Shown in pieces: positions 32,304 through 40,483 of a stretch of 64,000 nucleotides of DNA; positions within the stretch are counted from its first letter, which is position 1, and each line of letters begins with the position of its first letter. Both the position numbers and the translations under genes were made by a program. The DNA is from Mesostigma viride (lineage: Eukaryota > Streptophyta > Mesostigmatophyceae > Mesostigmatales > Mesostigmataceae). The DNA lies in NCBI GenBank assembly GCA_009746045.1, contig RPFO01000030.1, positions 1 to 64,000 of the forward strand. The letters are read 5' to 3'. Below the pieces are notes generated by a model. The model worked only from the letters and a program-made list of their open reading frames with translations. It made no database searches and had not been told where the DNA came from.

Positions 32304-35300
32304 ATGTGAAACGGCCAAAAGCAGCATGAAAAGATACAGAAACATGCACACCCGAGAACCTTGGGACAAAACTCCAAATTAAACGGCGCCCTGATGACAC
32401 TAGCAACATGCTACCTGAGCATACTAGACCTCCCAAGGTACAATTAAGAGCTACAGAGAAACAAATGTAGTTACTGATTACAAGAAAGCCAGTCGCAATG
32501 GACCTTGGCCTTTGCCTCCCTGTTGACACCACTAACAATAGATAGGCATTATTAGGAGCCACAGACACGTGCGCCCTCTGAACTGTCCGTTGCAATGGAC
32601 CTTTGTCTTGGCCTAAAAAAAAGTTGACACCACCTACAATAGATACTAATAGGAATAGGAACCAGAAAAAAATAACAATCTAATAGGAATAGATATGTGC
32701 ACCCTCTAAAACGTCAATCGCAACGGACCTTGGTCTTGGCCTCCTTGTTGACGCCGCTCGCCAGCAGGTGCTTGACAACCTCCAGGTGGCCTGCCATGGA
32801 TGCGTGATGCAGCGCGGTGCACTCATTCTGCACACAGCAGCGCAGCCATCATCGATGGCAAAGCGGGCCGTTGCTGACATAAACTTGGCAGGATTGGATC
32901 GATGATGGAGTGAAAGCACGGATGACAGAGCAAGGGTAAGAACTTGGCAGGATTGGATCGATGATGGAGTGAAAGCACGGATGACAGAGCAAGGGTAAGA
33001 ACTTGGCAGGATTGGATCGATGATGGAGCGAAAGTACGGATGACAGAGCAAGGGTAAGAGGACGTATCTAGGCAAAACCCCTCTTATAGCCACTTTCATC
33101 CCTGCGCTCAGGAACAACGGGGGGGGTGGGGGGGGGGGGGCGGCGAGGAACAATTGGGGGAATGGATAGACTCTAGACGTAACTGAAGCTGCTATGTAAA
33201 ACAAGTTACCACTAGTCATGGTAGGTTCATGACAGTTTCCTGGCGGCAACGATCACACTAGCCAAACTTATTTAATTGCAACAGTCTCCCTGAAAACAAA
33301 GGCTGGGTGTAGAGTTAAAGGAAGCGGAGCTGGTACATGTACCCACGGCCTGGCCTGAGACCAAGCTTCAGGCCTCACCCCTACCCCCTGGACCCCAGTG
33401 GCCCAGTCCCAGGGGTGGACCCCATTTATTCCAGAGAGGCAGACCACAGGCAGCAGGCAGGCGGGCAGGCAGACAGGCACACACGCCTGGTCCATTGTAA
33501 CATGAAAGGGCTCAAAAGACATCTACTGAGAAGTACCCATAAGAAATATACATAACTAGTATTGACCAGCCAGCATTTCACGCTGGTAACGCTGCACGGC
33601 TATCCTCAACCTGGAGACCAGCCAAAAGGAAAATGCAGAGTCAATGGGTGCACCCAGGACGAATTCGCCCACCGCCAGCGATGCGCTTTCTTTGGCAGGG
33701 GCACTCAAGCGCTACCCTATCTCAAACTCCCAGCCGACAAGGAAAACATGACACACAACGTGCACAGCTGCGCGGTGCCTTTCGTAGGCCATCCTGTTTA
33801 GGACTGTTGACTAAAGCTGTGTAAGTAGCCGCATTGAATTGGCACACAACATAGCCGTTGCTAACCTCGTTCTTGGCCATCCTGTACGCGCCGATCGCGA
33901 CCAGGTGCCGAACAACGTCCAGGTGGCCCCTGATCGATGCGAGTTGCAGCGGGGTATCGCCGTCCTGCACACACACACACACACACACAAAACAAGGAAT
34001 TTCGCACACACAAAAGGCTAGCCTTTTGACAATCCATCAGCGTTCCCACGATGAGCATCGGTGGCTGGGACATGGGCTGCCTTTTGTATGTGTTGCACTA
34101 ATTGTTTTCATGAAAAGAGTCTGGCTACCAGGGCGGGAGTTCCACGATTAATAGAAACCAAACAAACAGTGACATACACACCACACACATAGAGCCCATA
34201 TGATGACAAGCAGCCAAGACGGACCCACACGCTATCAAACATCCAGCGAATATCAGCATAGTTTAGACTAATGACAGTGAAAGAGGAAGACTAACTAATA
34301 GCTGATGGCATATCGTCATCAATCTAAGCTTTAGTAAATAGCATGGCCGGTATGACAGATGGTATATAATCAAGGATAGCCTGAAACTGTCGTCACTTTG
34401 GACTAAGATGCAGTAAATAGCATGGCCGGGATGACACAGGGTATATAATCAAGGATAGCCTGATATTATTGGCACTTTGGACTAAGATGCAGTAAATAGC
34501 ATGGCCGGGATGACACAGGGTATATAATCAAGGATAGCCTGATATTATTGGCACTTTGGACTAAGATGCAGTAAATAGCATGGCCGGGATGACACAGGGT
34601 TATACCCTGTGTATAATCAAGGATAGCCTGATATTATTGGCACTTTGGACTAAGATGCAGTAAATAGCATGGCCGGGATGACACAGGGTATATAATCAAG
34701 GATAGCCTGATATTATTGGCACTTTGGACGAAGATGCAGTAAATAGCATGGCCGGGATGACACAGGGTATATAATCAAGGATAGCCTGATATTATTGGCA
34801 CTTTGGCCAGTAAAGCGTGAACTCAAAGCCATGCGTGTACACCAAGTCAGACAGGCGCATGCCACCACCACATTGTCAGCGCTTTTGTTTTTACAGGAAA
34901 TACCTTTGCTCTGTGTGTACCTGGCACATACATATATTCATTAAGACATTTTGATTTCGCAACTGCTGCTGGGACAAGGACGAAAACTGACCTTGTCCTT
35001 GGCATCCTTGTTGGCACCGCACGCGATTAGATGCTGAACGATGTTGACGTGGCCGTTCCAGGATGCCCGATGCAGTGGGGTGTTCTCGTTCTGCGAGACA
35101 CGGTGGAGTACGGTATGCCCCCATGACCACACATGTCGTTGGCGTGCAGAAGTTGCCCTGAGCCCCCCCCCCAAAAATACTTTATGGGACATGTCAGCGT
35201 GTGGGAAGAAGAAAATCAGCGCGAGCTGAAAGGCATAACCATTGGATGGCGAGGATAGCTTGCGCGTTGGGTGACATCCCAGTGTTGCTATGTTGGGTCG

Positions 35301-38300
35301 ATTCATGCGAAGTGGGCGTGGCTATGTTGCATATGATTTGCAGACAGGGGGATGAGCATCAACAAGTCAAGTCCTGCTCAGTCCTGCAAGGTGGCTAACC
35401 TTTGCTTTCCTACCAACGGCTGCATCTTTCCACTTTCCTTGTTCCCATTATAAATCCATGTACGAGGCATGTATGTGCTAGGAAGCGCTCTTCATCCGTG
35501 CTGGCAAAAGGCACTTGAAGCTGTTTAGGGCTTGGGATTGCGGGAGCAATCTAAGCAGCGCGCCAAGAAAGAGCGCTCAGAATTTGGTGGGGTCCATATG
35601 CTTACCCGATCTTTGGCGTCCACGTCCATCCCCCTCTCTTCCACAAGGTACTTGACCAGCTCCAGGTGGCCTCCCCCGGCGGCGCAGTGAAGCGCATTTC
35701 TCCCGTTCTGCTCCACACATAGGGGACCGGGATATAAACCGCCGATGGTCATCCAGTCGCCCCTGCCACGGGCTTGACTTGACACTGCTATGCTACTATG
35801 CGGTACTGTTTCTCCTGCTCTGTTTCAGAAGGTGGCTGAGACCGCAGGTTGTCGTCCAGCCACCAGGGTTCAGTTGAAATCGCTATACTACTACGCATAC
35901 TATTTTATCCAGACGTCCTGCTTTAGTCATGTAGGTTGACCTATTGAGCAGAGAATACAGGCATCCCGCGGCTTGGGAACACGGAACCGCGAGAATCATG
36001 GCAACTGGTTGGCAAGGAGATCGCCTCTACAGATGGCTAAATCCCAAGTTCATAACTGGGGCACGCATTCGCATATGCATGATAAAAAGGAACGTACCCC
36101 GTCCTTGTCGTGCCAGCAACTGTCTGGCACGTACTTGACCACCTCCAGGTGGCCATTCGAGGCCGCGAGATGGAAGGCGCTGCTCCCGCTCTGCCTCCCG
36201 CCACAGGGATCCAGACCCAAGCAAGCCGCACCAAAGCCGCACCCACAGGCCGTCATCATTCGTTGGCAATGTACGCAGGTTTAGAGGTTATGGAACTGCA
36301 GTAACTATGGCTGGTGTGGCAAAGCTGCTCTAGTGGCATGTTGCATATCCTCACGAGACTTTCGTACTATGGCTGATGACCAAGCTGTGGCACTTTGAAT
36401 ATCCCCATGAAAATTTCTTTCACAAGGGGGAAGACCTACCGCATCCTTGGCCACCCAGGACATCCACTTGTCCTCCACCAGGTACTTCACCAGCGCCAGG
36501 TGGCCTCCCTCAGCGGCGACGTGGAGCGCATTCTGGCTCTTCTGGCGTGCGGCAAAGGGAGTGAGAGCAGCACCCAGAAGACATTATTGCCAGTTAGGAT
36601 CCACAGTGTGTAGGAGTTAACATCAGAGGAAGGTCTTCAGCAGAACAAGTTCATTGACAAAATATCTCCACGCAAGTTGCTGTTTACGAGGGCATCCGAA
36701 TGCCCATCATTTTTCTGTGCGGCATCTGACCACAACCTGCTGTAAGCAGAAGAAGACTCTCGAAATTCCGTATGAGCCTTGAAAAAAAAAATGCATACCT
36801 ATAACTGCGCTGCAGATCTGTTTGCGGTGAACGGAGCTCAGTAGTTACAGAACTGAGCACAAGTACGCAACTACCCACAAGCCCCAGGCAAACAAGACCG
36901 TCTCCAGCCACGTGTGTCACGCTGCCATGGCCTCTGAATACTTGCCGGCGAATCCGATGATACATAGCTTGAAGCCCCCAACTTAAAACGCTCATAATCA
37001 TACATATTTTAGTTGTTCACATGGCATGATGAACCCGAACCTCGTGAAATCTAATGCTATCTGCACATGCATCAAGTTATAAAAATACTTTCCTTCCCTG
37101 AGCCTACGGAAAATGTGAAGTGGGCACCTGGACATACCTTGTTCTCGGCGGCCACTACCGCACCCGCAGCCACCAGGCGCTTCACCTCATCCAGCCGTCC
37201 CTCCCTGCAGGCCCCATGGAGCAGGGTATTTCCCTCCTGCACAATGCCAGCGTGAACACCACTACTGACCTCTCAGCATTAGCAACAACAGCAGCAGTTA
37301 AGAAAATGGCAGGAGCCTACCAACCCAAGCAAGGCCTGACTCATCCACTTGATTACAGCTGTGCGTTTCCTATAAGTTGAACTGCATTCGAGCTGTCCAT
37401 CGACTCCATTCCGGCCCCTATACAAATTGATGGTGTAGGCGCATCTGCGACCATGACTGTGAAAGGAACCTGATCACGGAATATAATAGAGATACTACTA
37501 TGCATTTATGATGTAAGATAATAGAGGTATTAAATATTTATGACGAAAGATAATAGAGATACTATACATTTATGACGAAAGATAATAGAGATACTATACA
37601 TTTATGACGAAAGAATAGAGATACTACTGTACACTTGTAGATAAGTAACATCAAATGCATTTCCAATGTGTGCGACAGACATCAGGGCCCCTTCCCCATT
37701 CCTTGTACCAGGAAATTAACAACACGTGCTATGGCACCATCCTTTGATAATGCACTCCCAGAATGTTACATCTTGCTGCCCAAATACTAGTGGTTGAAGC
37801 ATTCTACCCTGCCCCACCCACCTCATCCTTCTTTTCCAGCAGCTCCTTGATCATCGCCCTCATGCTCTGCAGCTCACGCTCTCGTGTAACATTCTTGGCC
37901 GTCCACCCAGCCAGAAGACCCGCCTTCTCGGCCGCAGCGCGCTGAGAGCGTTGGAGCTCCTCCGCGGTGGAGAGAAGTTTCGCAGACACCTGGTGTGGCG
38001 GAACCCCCAAATGGGCCCGATTTCCCAAAGGCAATCCCCTCACCCCCCCCCCAACTTTGGAATCATTAAAAAAGTATGCTTCTAGTTTCTTTCGATCGAG
38101 AAAGCAGGGGTGAAACAGCTGCAGTAAGCTAGTGCATGGGGTAGGCTTTCGGCTGAAAGAGACATGCAGTTTGGCCTCTGTCTCTTCAGTCCCATAATGT
38201 GGATGCTGTTAGGTGCACAAGCACCGGCTCCACTCACAACTCCTCCCAACCCGCCATGCGTGAGCGACGGCGGAAAATGAGGCACACAGCATCTCCATGG

Positions 38301-40483
38301 TCCCGTTTCCTTTCCCAAACCTAGAGACTTAAGGACCGAACCTAGGGGGTTAAGGATCAAACCTAGAGACTAAAAGACCAAACCTAGAGACTAAAGGACC
38401 AGACCTAGAGACTCAAGCACCAAAACTGGGGGGTTTGGGACCACCCCTAGAGACGAGAGGACCGAACCTGGAGAAGAAAGGACCAGGCCTAGAGACTAAA
38501 GGACCAGGCCTAGAGACTTAAGGACAAACGCTTAGATGGCTTAGGCCCAAACCTAAACATGTGACAGCCTGGTCCATATAACATCTTGTCTATTACACAC
38601 GCTGCTCTATTAGTAGTAGATGAACATCTAATAGACTCTCTCTACGTTGCCATGTTTCCATAGGCTTGACACAAACGCAAACATGACTACCATAGCAGCC
38701 ACTTATAATGAAACTGGAAACGAAAGTAGTTTTTGCGCAGCTTCCAGCGCCAGTCAGAGCATCATAGTGTGACCATATTGAATCAGACCCAGACGTTCTT
38801 GTCCGGTTCAAATAACTAGCACAGTCGTAAACTCTCCACACGTGATGCACGTGGATTCAAAAGTAGTAGTACACAGAAAGTTAACTCATCCTTTGAGTGA
38901 CAAAATCATCCATGCTGCCAGAGCGTCCTCACTCATGCGCAGCTTATCCTGCTGCTTCCTCTCGTTCTAGAAACTCCGGCACGTCTCTCCCTAAAAAGCT
39001 CCGGTCCTCTTGTCTCAATTGGTGCCCATACCCTAATACTTTCACGCTTGCCATCCGCCACACTTGTATAATGACTATACTTATCAAGAAATAGTCACTA
39101 TACCCAACTCCTGCTCACCTCATCCTTCTTCTTCGTCACCTCCTTGAGGCTCCCCCGCGCCTCCTCCAGCTGGCGCTCCAGCTCCGCCATCTTGGCGTGT
39201 CGGTCCCACAGCTCGGCCCCCTTGTCAACCAGGGCCTGCTCGGCGGTGGCTGCCCTGGCCTCGGAGCGCTGGAGCTCCTCCGCCTTGACGCGCAGCGTCT
39301 CAGAAATCTGGTACGTAGAGCAGCAAAACAAATGATCAAATACAGAGTATCAGCAGTGCAAATCAACACAACTGCCGATGTTCCCCATTCCACCCTGCAT
39401 ATGACAGGTGTGCAAGCGATTACATTGGCGAAAGAGGATCATCACGGCCCACTACCTCAGCTAATCAACGCCGCATGCCTCAATAGGCATCGCTTCCAAT
39501 TGACCTACAGTCCATGTAATTTGAACAAACAGGAACAGGGCGAACCACGACAGTAAATCAATCAGGACTGCCTAATGCGTTGCCTGGCCAAGGCAGAATG
39601 CTACATGTTCCCATTCCCCGTTTCCCCAGAAGGGAAGAGCCGTGGTGGGCATCAGTGCTACCGCCACTCACTACTCAGCTTCTTACCGGATGGCACAAAG
39701 AGCAAGGTAAGCCTAATCAGCTCTTGTTATATAGACATGGCAAGGACATCCGTGACCTTCCAACCTGCCATGATCCTAGGCCAGTGAATAATGCTTGGTC
39801 AAACTATGTTGCTGTCACAACCGTCTCAGATCCGCCTTGATTCCTTGCAATTTCTGCACCACTGCTGGGCGTTTTCTGCTCAACCGCCATCACTTTCTCC
39901 TGCACATCCTTGACAATCGCTTGCGTTTCCTTGGTGCGCTCACCTCATCCTTCCTCTGCAGCACCTCCTTGAGGCTCGCTTCTGTCTCCCGCAACTGGCG
40001 CTCCAGCTCCACCACCCTGGTGTGCTCCTCCACCAGCTGCGCTCCCTTGTCAGCCAGCGCTTGCTCCACTGTGGCCACACTGGTCAGGACCTGCTGGAGT
40101 TCCATGGATTTGGCTTGCAACGCCTCAGAGCTGCGCCGGGCTTGCGCTTTCCAGAACTCTACCTGCGTCCTCAGTGCATCCGCGTCGGCCTGCATCCCTG
40201 CATTCCCAGAATTTCCAGCCGTGATATCTGCGTTGCCAGCAGAACCAACCTGCGCCGTCTGTGTCCCATGATCATGCTTGATCGGGGTTGCCATTTGCAG
40301 CAAATTGCCACACACCTCTGGTGGGACTTCCTTGGCCGTTTCGTGACCAGAGCGCCCGATGCACGGGTCCAGCTTGCCGCTGATCTCGGCAAGCCTCTGC
40401 TCGACCCTCGCGAGTTCCTGGGCATGCTGCTGGCAGCAGCACGGCTGTACTCCCGGCATGGACGGCTCCTGCTGTGCTGACAT
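15844..40483 (-). CDS. Gene A: coiled-coil protein with 18 ankyrin repeats, one repeat per exon
   Basis: A spliced minus-strand gene of about 24.6 kb. Exons 1-3 (40483-39944, 39307-39119, 37989-37822) encode 299 residues that are mostly coiled coil, starting MSAQQEPSMPGVQPCCC. Exons 4-21 each encode one ankyrin repeat of 29 to 38 residues, usually 33 or 34; a last exon (16116-15844) is tentative. Every exon is a whole number of codons and every intron is phase 0, with CAG acceptors and GT donors, so the chain reads without a frameshift to about 988 residues. Ankyrin repeats are protein-binding modules and coiled coils usually mediate oligomerisation; the partner is unknown. The 5' end is the first ATG seen; an untranslated upstream exon is possible. 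Two repeats (36098-36190, 30983-31069) are degenerate. Confidence 0.8.
16117..16781. other. Gene A last intron, nothing recognised
   Basis: A/T-rich sequence between the last ankyrin exon and the putative terminal exon, with no repeat or gene seen. Confidence 0.4.
16782..16883 (-). CDS. Gene A ankyrin exon A18
   Basis: 34 residues with RIALHYAAERGHLELVKYLV; acceptor ACAG, donor GTAAGT. It is the last clear repeat towards the C-terminus. Confidence 0.82.
17615..17716 (-). CDS. Gene A ankyrin exon A17
   Basis: 34 residues with NALHLAAEWGTLELVKYLVE; acceptor ACAG, donor GTAAGA. Confidence 0.83.
18323..18436 (-). CDS. Gene A ankyrin exon A16, acceptor at the edge of the 76-bp array
   Basis: 38 residues with RNPLLFAAGGGHVEVVKYLV; donor GTAAGC. 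It is four residues longer than its peers because the only in-phase CAG is in AAACAG at the border of the tandem array. C and G runs in the exon (GGGGGGGG) could hide an indel. Confidence 0.72.
18437..18850. repeat. 76-bp tandem array, left block
   Basis: About 5.4 copies of a 76-bp unit containing ACAAACTGTTTCGCACAGGG, in the intron upstream of exon A16. Units alternate between small variants (TAGAGAAAC or TAGGAAAAC; TTACGAAC or TTACAAAC). Short open frames in all phases here come from the repeat and are not genes. Confidence 0.95.
18851..19267 (+). repeat. Left 417-bp direct repeat of the insertion
   Basis: Starts CGGGGTTCTTTGAACGGAG and ends CTCTTTCTTTGCTC. Only two or three differences from 20233-20649 were seen, so the element is young. 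Confidence 0.9.
20233..20649 (+). repeat. Right 417-bp direct repeat of the insertion
   Basis: Same length as the left repeat. It is followed by 35 bp (CCCACCCACCCGCCC...) that the left copy lacks. Confidence 0.9.
20685..21120. repeat. 76-bp tandem array, right block with shortened 45-bp units
   Basis: Continuation of the array after the insertion. Two units are 45 bp long: they lack a 31-bp part lying between two copies of TTTGC, as expected for slippage between short direct repeats. Confidence 0.93.
21121..22099. other. Intron sequence upstream of A16, nothing recognised
   Basis: No gene is supported here. A 51-bp partial duplication around AAGCAAATATATAGTAGTAC (21740s and 21800s) is visible. 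Confidence 0.4.
22100..22201 (-). CDS. Gene A ankyrin exon A15
   Basis: 34 residues with NALLAAAQGGNVELVKYLVE; acceptor ACAG, donor GTGCGT. Confidence 0.82.
22588..22689 (-). CDS. Gene A ankyrin exon A14
   Basis: 34 residues with NSLLLAALEGHLEVVKYLVD; acceptor GCAG, donor GTACGT. Confidence 0.82.
23046..23083 (+). mobile_element. Very short 3' end of the TTAA-tailed LINE
   Basis: Contains the 19-bp palindrome at 23052-23070 followed by CTTATTAATTGAAC. It is the extreme 3' end of the LINE family in an intron of gene A, placed right at the edge of a minisatellite. Confidence 0.7.
23084..24247. repeat. 47-bp minisatellite, about 25 copies
   Basis: The unit contains ACCACCGCATGCGATGATAA and CCACAAAGCAATACCAAGCA. 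Two main variants (CCGCATGCGATG and CCACATGCGAGG) are interspersed through the array. It lies in the intron between A14 and A13. Confidence 0.97.
24248..24900. other. Intron sequence between minisatellites
   Basis: A 128-codon plus-strand frame (24498-24884) is open, but it has no recognisable domain and lies antisense in an intron of gene A. It is not accepted as a gene. Confidence 0.4.
24915..25045. repeat. 23-bp tandem repeat
   Basis: About six copies of GTCAAAGTAGTAAGAAATCA plus three bases, 38 bp from the donor of exon A13. Confidence 0.95.
25083..25181 (-). CDS. Gene A ankyrin exon A13
   Basis: 33 residues with GALTTAASAGDLDLVQYLVE; acceptor ACAG, donor GTGAGC. Confidence 0.8.
25608..26188. 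repeat. 37-bp minisatellite
   Basis: About 15 units containing GCAGCCACAGCCAAGTCATG and TGCGCTCGTGGAGACCA. Two units have lost 12 bp. Because 37 is not a multiple of three and the unit has no stop, long frames are open in several phases on both strands; none is a gene. Confidence 0.97.
26519..26617 (-). CDS. Gene A ankyrin exon A12
   Basis: 33 residues with APLLLAAFSGHRDIIRYLIE; acceptor GCAG, donor GTACGT. Confidence 0.8.
27203..27790 (+). repeat. Diverged relative of the 18.85-kb insertion, followed by a repeat shared with 34.0 kb
   Basis: Landmarks in the same order as in the 18851-20684 element: GGTTCTTTGAAC (27204), a GAGGCCGCTG hairpin, TTTTCTCCCACGCATAA (27433) and a C-rich CCCGCCCACCC (27613). 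From about 27650 the sequence matches 34014-34160 (CTGCCTTTTGTATGTG, CACTAATTGTTT, AAAGAGTCTGG). It probably represents old copies of one or two element families. Confidence 0.5.
27915..28105. repeat. 21-bp tandem repeat
   Basis: About nine copies of TTTAACTATTACTATTATTG plus C, ending 52 bp from the donor of exon A11. Confidence 0.96.
28157..28255 (-). CDS. Gene A ankyrin exon A11
   Basis: 33 residues with QTPLHVASQKGHLDIVQSLV; acceptor GCAG, donor GTCAGT. Confidence 0.84.
28868..28966 (-). CDS. Gene A ankyrin exon A10
   Basis: 33 residues with HTPLHCASMTGRLNIVQHLL; acceptor GCAG, donor GTAGGC. Confidence 0.82.
29763..29861 (-). CDS. Gene A ankyrin exon A9
   Basis: 33 residues with YTPLHLAALNGHLEVVKHLI; acceptor GCAG, donor GTCAGT. 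Confidence 0.84.
30375..30467. repeat. Interstitial telomere tract with flanking 20-bp direct repeats
   Basis: About 7.5 copies of CCCTAAA (one with CCCTGAA) at 30395-30448. It is bracketed by CAGCTAAAAGGATTTGGCTA (30375-30394) and CAGCTTAAAGGACTTGGCTA (30448-30467), which match at 18 of 20 bases. Confidence 0.88.
30983..31069 (-). CDS. Gene A ankyrin exon A8 (degenerate)
   Basis: 29 residues beginning NRGTPPTAALPTS and ending GDANPNKKAEGK. The repeat start and end are recognisable but the helix core is lost. Acceptor CGCAG and donor GTCAGC are kept and the length is still a multiple of three. It may be skipped in the mRNA. Confidence 0.45.
31070..32265. other. Intron sequence, nothing recognised
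   Basis: Several short frames on both strands but none with a domain or splice context. A partial repeat (GCGAATTATATACTACTATA at 32008 and a similar run at 32090) is present. Confidence 0.4.
32265..32307. repeat. Hexanucleotide repeat (GGCACA)n
   Basis: About six copies of GGCACA in the intron upstream of the degenerate exon A8. Confidence 0.95.
32729..32827 (-). CDS. Gene A ankyrin exon A7
   Basis: 33 residues with TALHHASMAGHLEVVKHLLA; acceptor GCAG, donor GTCCGT. Confidence 0.83.
32880..33058. repeat. 59-bp tandem repeat
   Basis: Three copies of a unit containing ACTTGGCAGGATTGGATCGA. A G-rich homopolymer (33118-33141) follows. Confidence 0.95.
33866..33964 (-). CDS. Gene A ankyrin exon A6
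   Basis: 33 residues with DTPLQLASIRGHLDVVRHLV; acceptor GCAG preceded by a CA-repeat tract, donor GTTAGC. Confidence 0.82.
34014..34160 (+). repeat. Second copy of the repeat at 27650-27790
   Basis: Same order of landmarks as at 27.7 kb: GGCTAGCC, CTGCCTTTTGTATGTG, CACTAATTGTTT, AAAGAGTCTGG and GGAGTTCCACG. It lies in the intron next to exon A6. Confidence 0.75.
34340..34806. repeat. 79-bp minisatellite
   Basis: Five to six copies of a unit with ACTAAGATGCAGTAAATAGC and GGATAGCCTGATATTATTGG. One unit is 10 bp longer and so gains a palindrome, ACAGGGTTATACCCTGT (about 34596-34612). Confidence 0.96.
34992..35090 (-). CDS. Gene A ankyrin exon A5
   Basis: 33 residues with NTPLHRASWNGHVNIVQHLI; acceptor GCAG, donor GTCAGT. 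Confidence 0.83.
35606..35707 (-). CDS. Gene A ankyrin exon A4
   Basis: 34 residues with NALHCAAGGGHLELVKYLVE; acceptor GCAG, donor GTAAGC. Confidence 0.83.
36098..36190 (-). CDS. Gene A ankyrin exon A3 (shortened repeat)
   Basis: 31 residues. The first half is normal (AFHLAASNGHLEVVKYV) but the second helix end is replaced by PDSCWHDKDG. Acceptor GCAG, donor GTACGT, still phase 0. Confidence 0.75.
36440..36541 (-). CDS. Gene A ankyrin exon A2
   Basis: 34 residues with NALHVAAEGGHLALVKYLVE; acceptor CCAG, donor GTAGGT. Confidence 0.82.
37138..37236 (-). CDS. Gene A ankyrin exon A1
   Basis: 33 residues with NTLLHGACREGRLDEVKRLV; acceptor GCAG, donor GTATGT. Confidence 0.8.
37490..37630. repeat. 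32-bp tandem repeat
   Basis: About four copies of a unit with AAGATAATAGAGATACTATA in the intron between exon 3 and A1. Confidence 0.93.
37822..37989 (-). CDS. Gene A exon 3 (coiled coil)
   Basis: 56 residues, VSAKLLSTAEELQRSQRAAA through RAMIKELLEKKDE. Acceptor CAG, donor GTGGGT. It shares EELQRS with exon 2. Confidence 0.78.
38325..38530. repeat. Irregular repeat of about 23 bp
   Basis: About nine degenerate copies of a unit with ACCTAGAGACTAAAGGACCA. Confidence 0.85.
39119..39307 (-). CDS. Gene A exon 2 (coiled coil)
   Basis: 63 residues, ISETLRVKAEELQRSEARAA through ELERQLEEARGSLKEVTKKKDE. Acceptor CCAG, donor GTGAGC. Its end repeats the end of exon 1, so exons 1 and 2 look like a duplication. 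Confidence 0.8.
39944..40483 (-). CDS. Gene A exon 1 (coiled coil)
   Basis: 180 residues from ATG at 40481-40483. A Cys-rich start (QPCCCQQH) is followed by heptad-rich sequence (QELARVEQRLAEISGKL) and, at the end, ELERQLRETEASLKEVLQRKDE. Donor GTGAGC. It resembles exon 2 of gene B in layout and wording. Confidence 0.8.

Noticed and set aside
39795-40480. Plus-strand frames of 152 to 158 codons
   Set aside because: They are shadows of the coiled-coil exon 1 of gene A.
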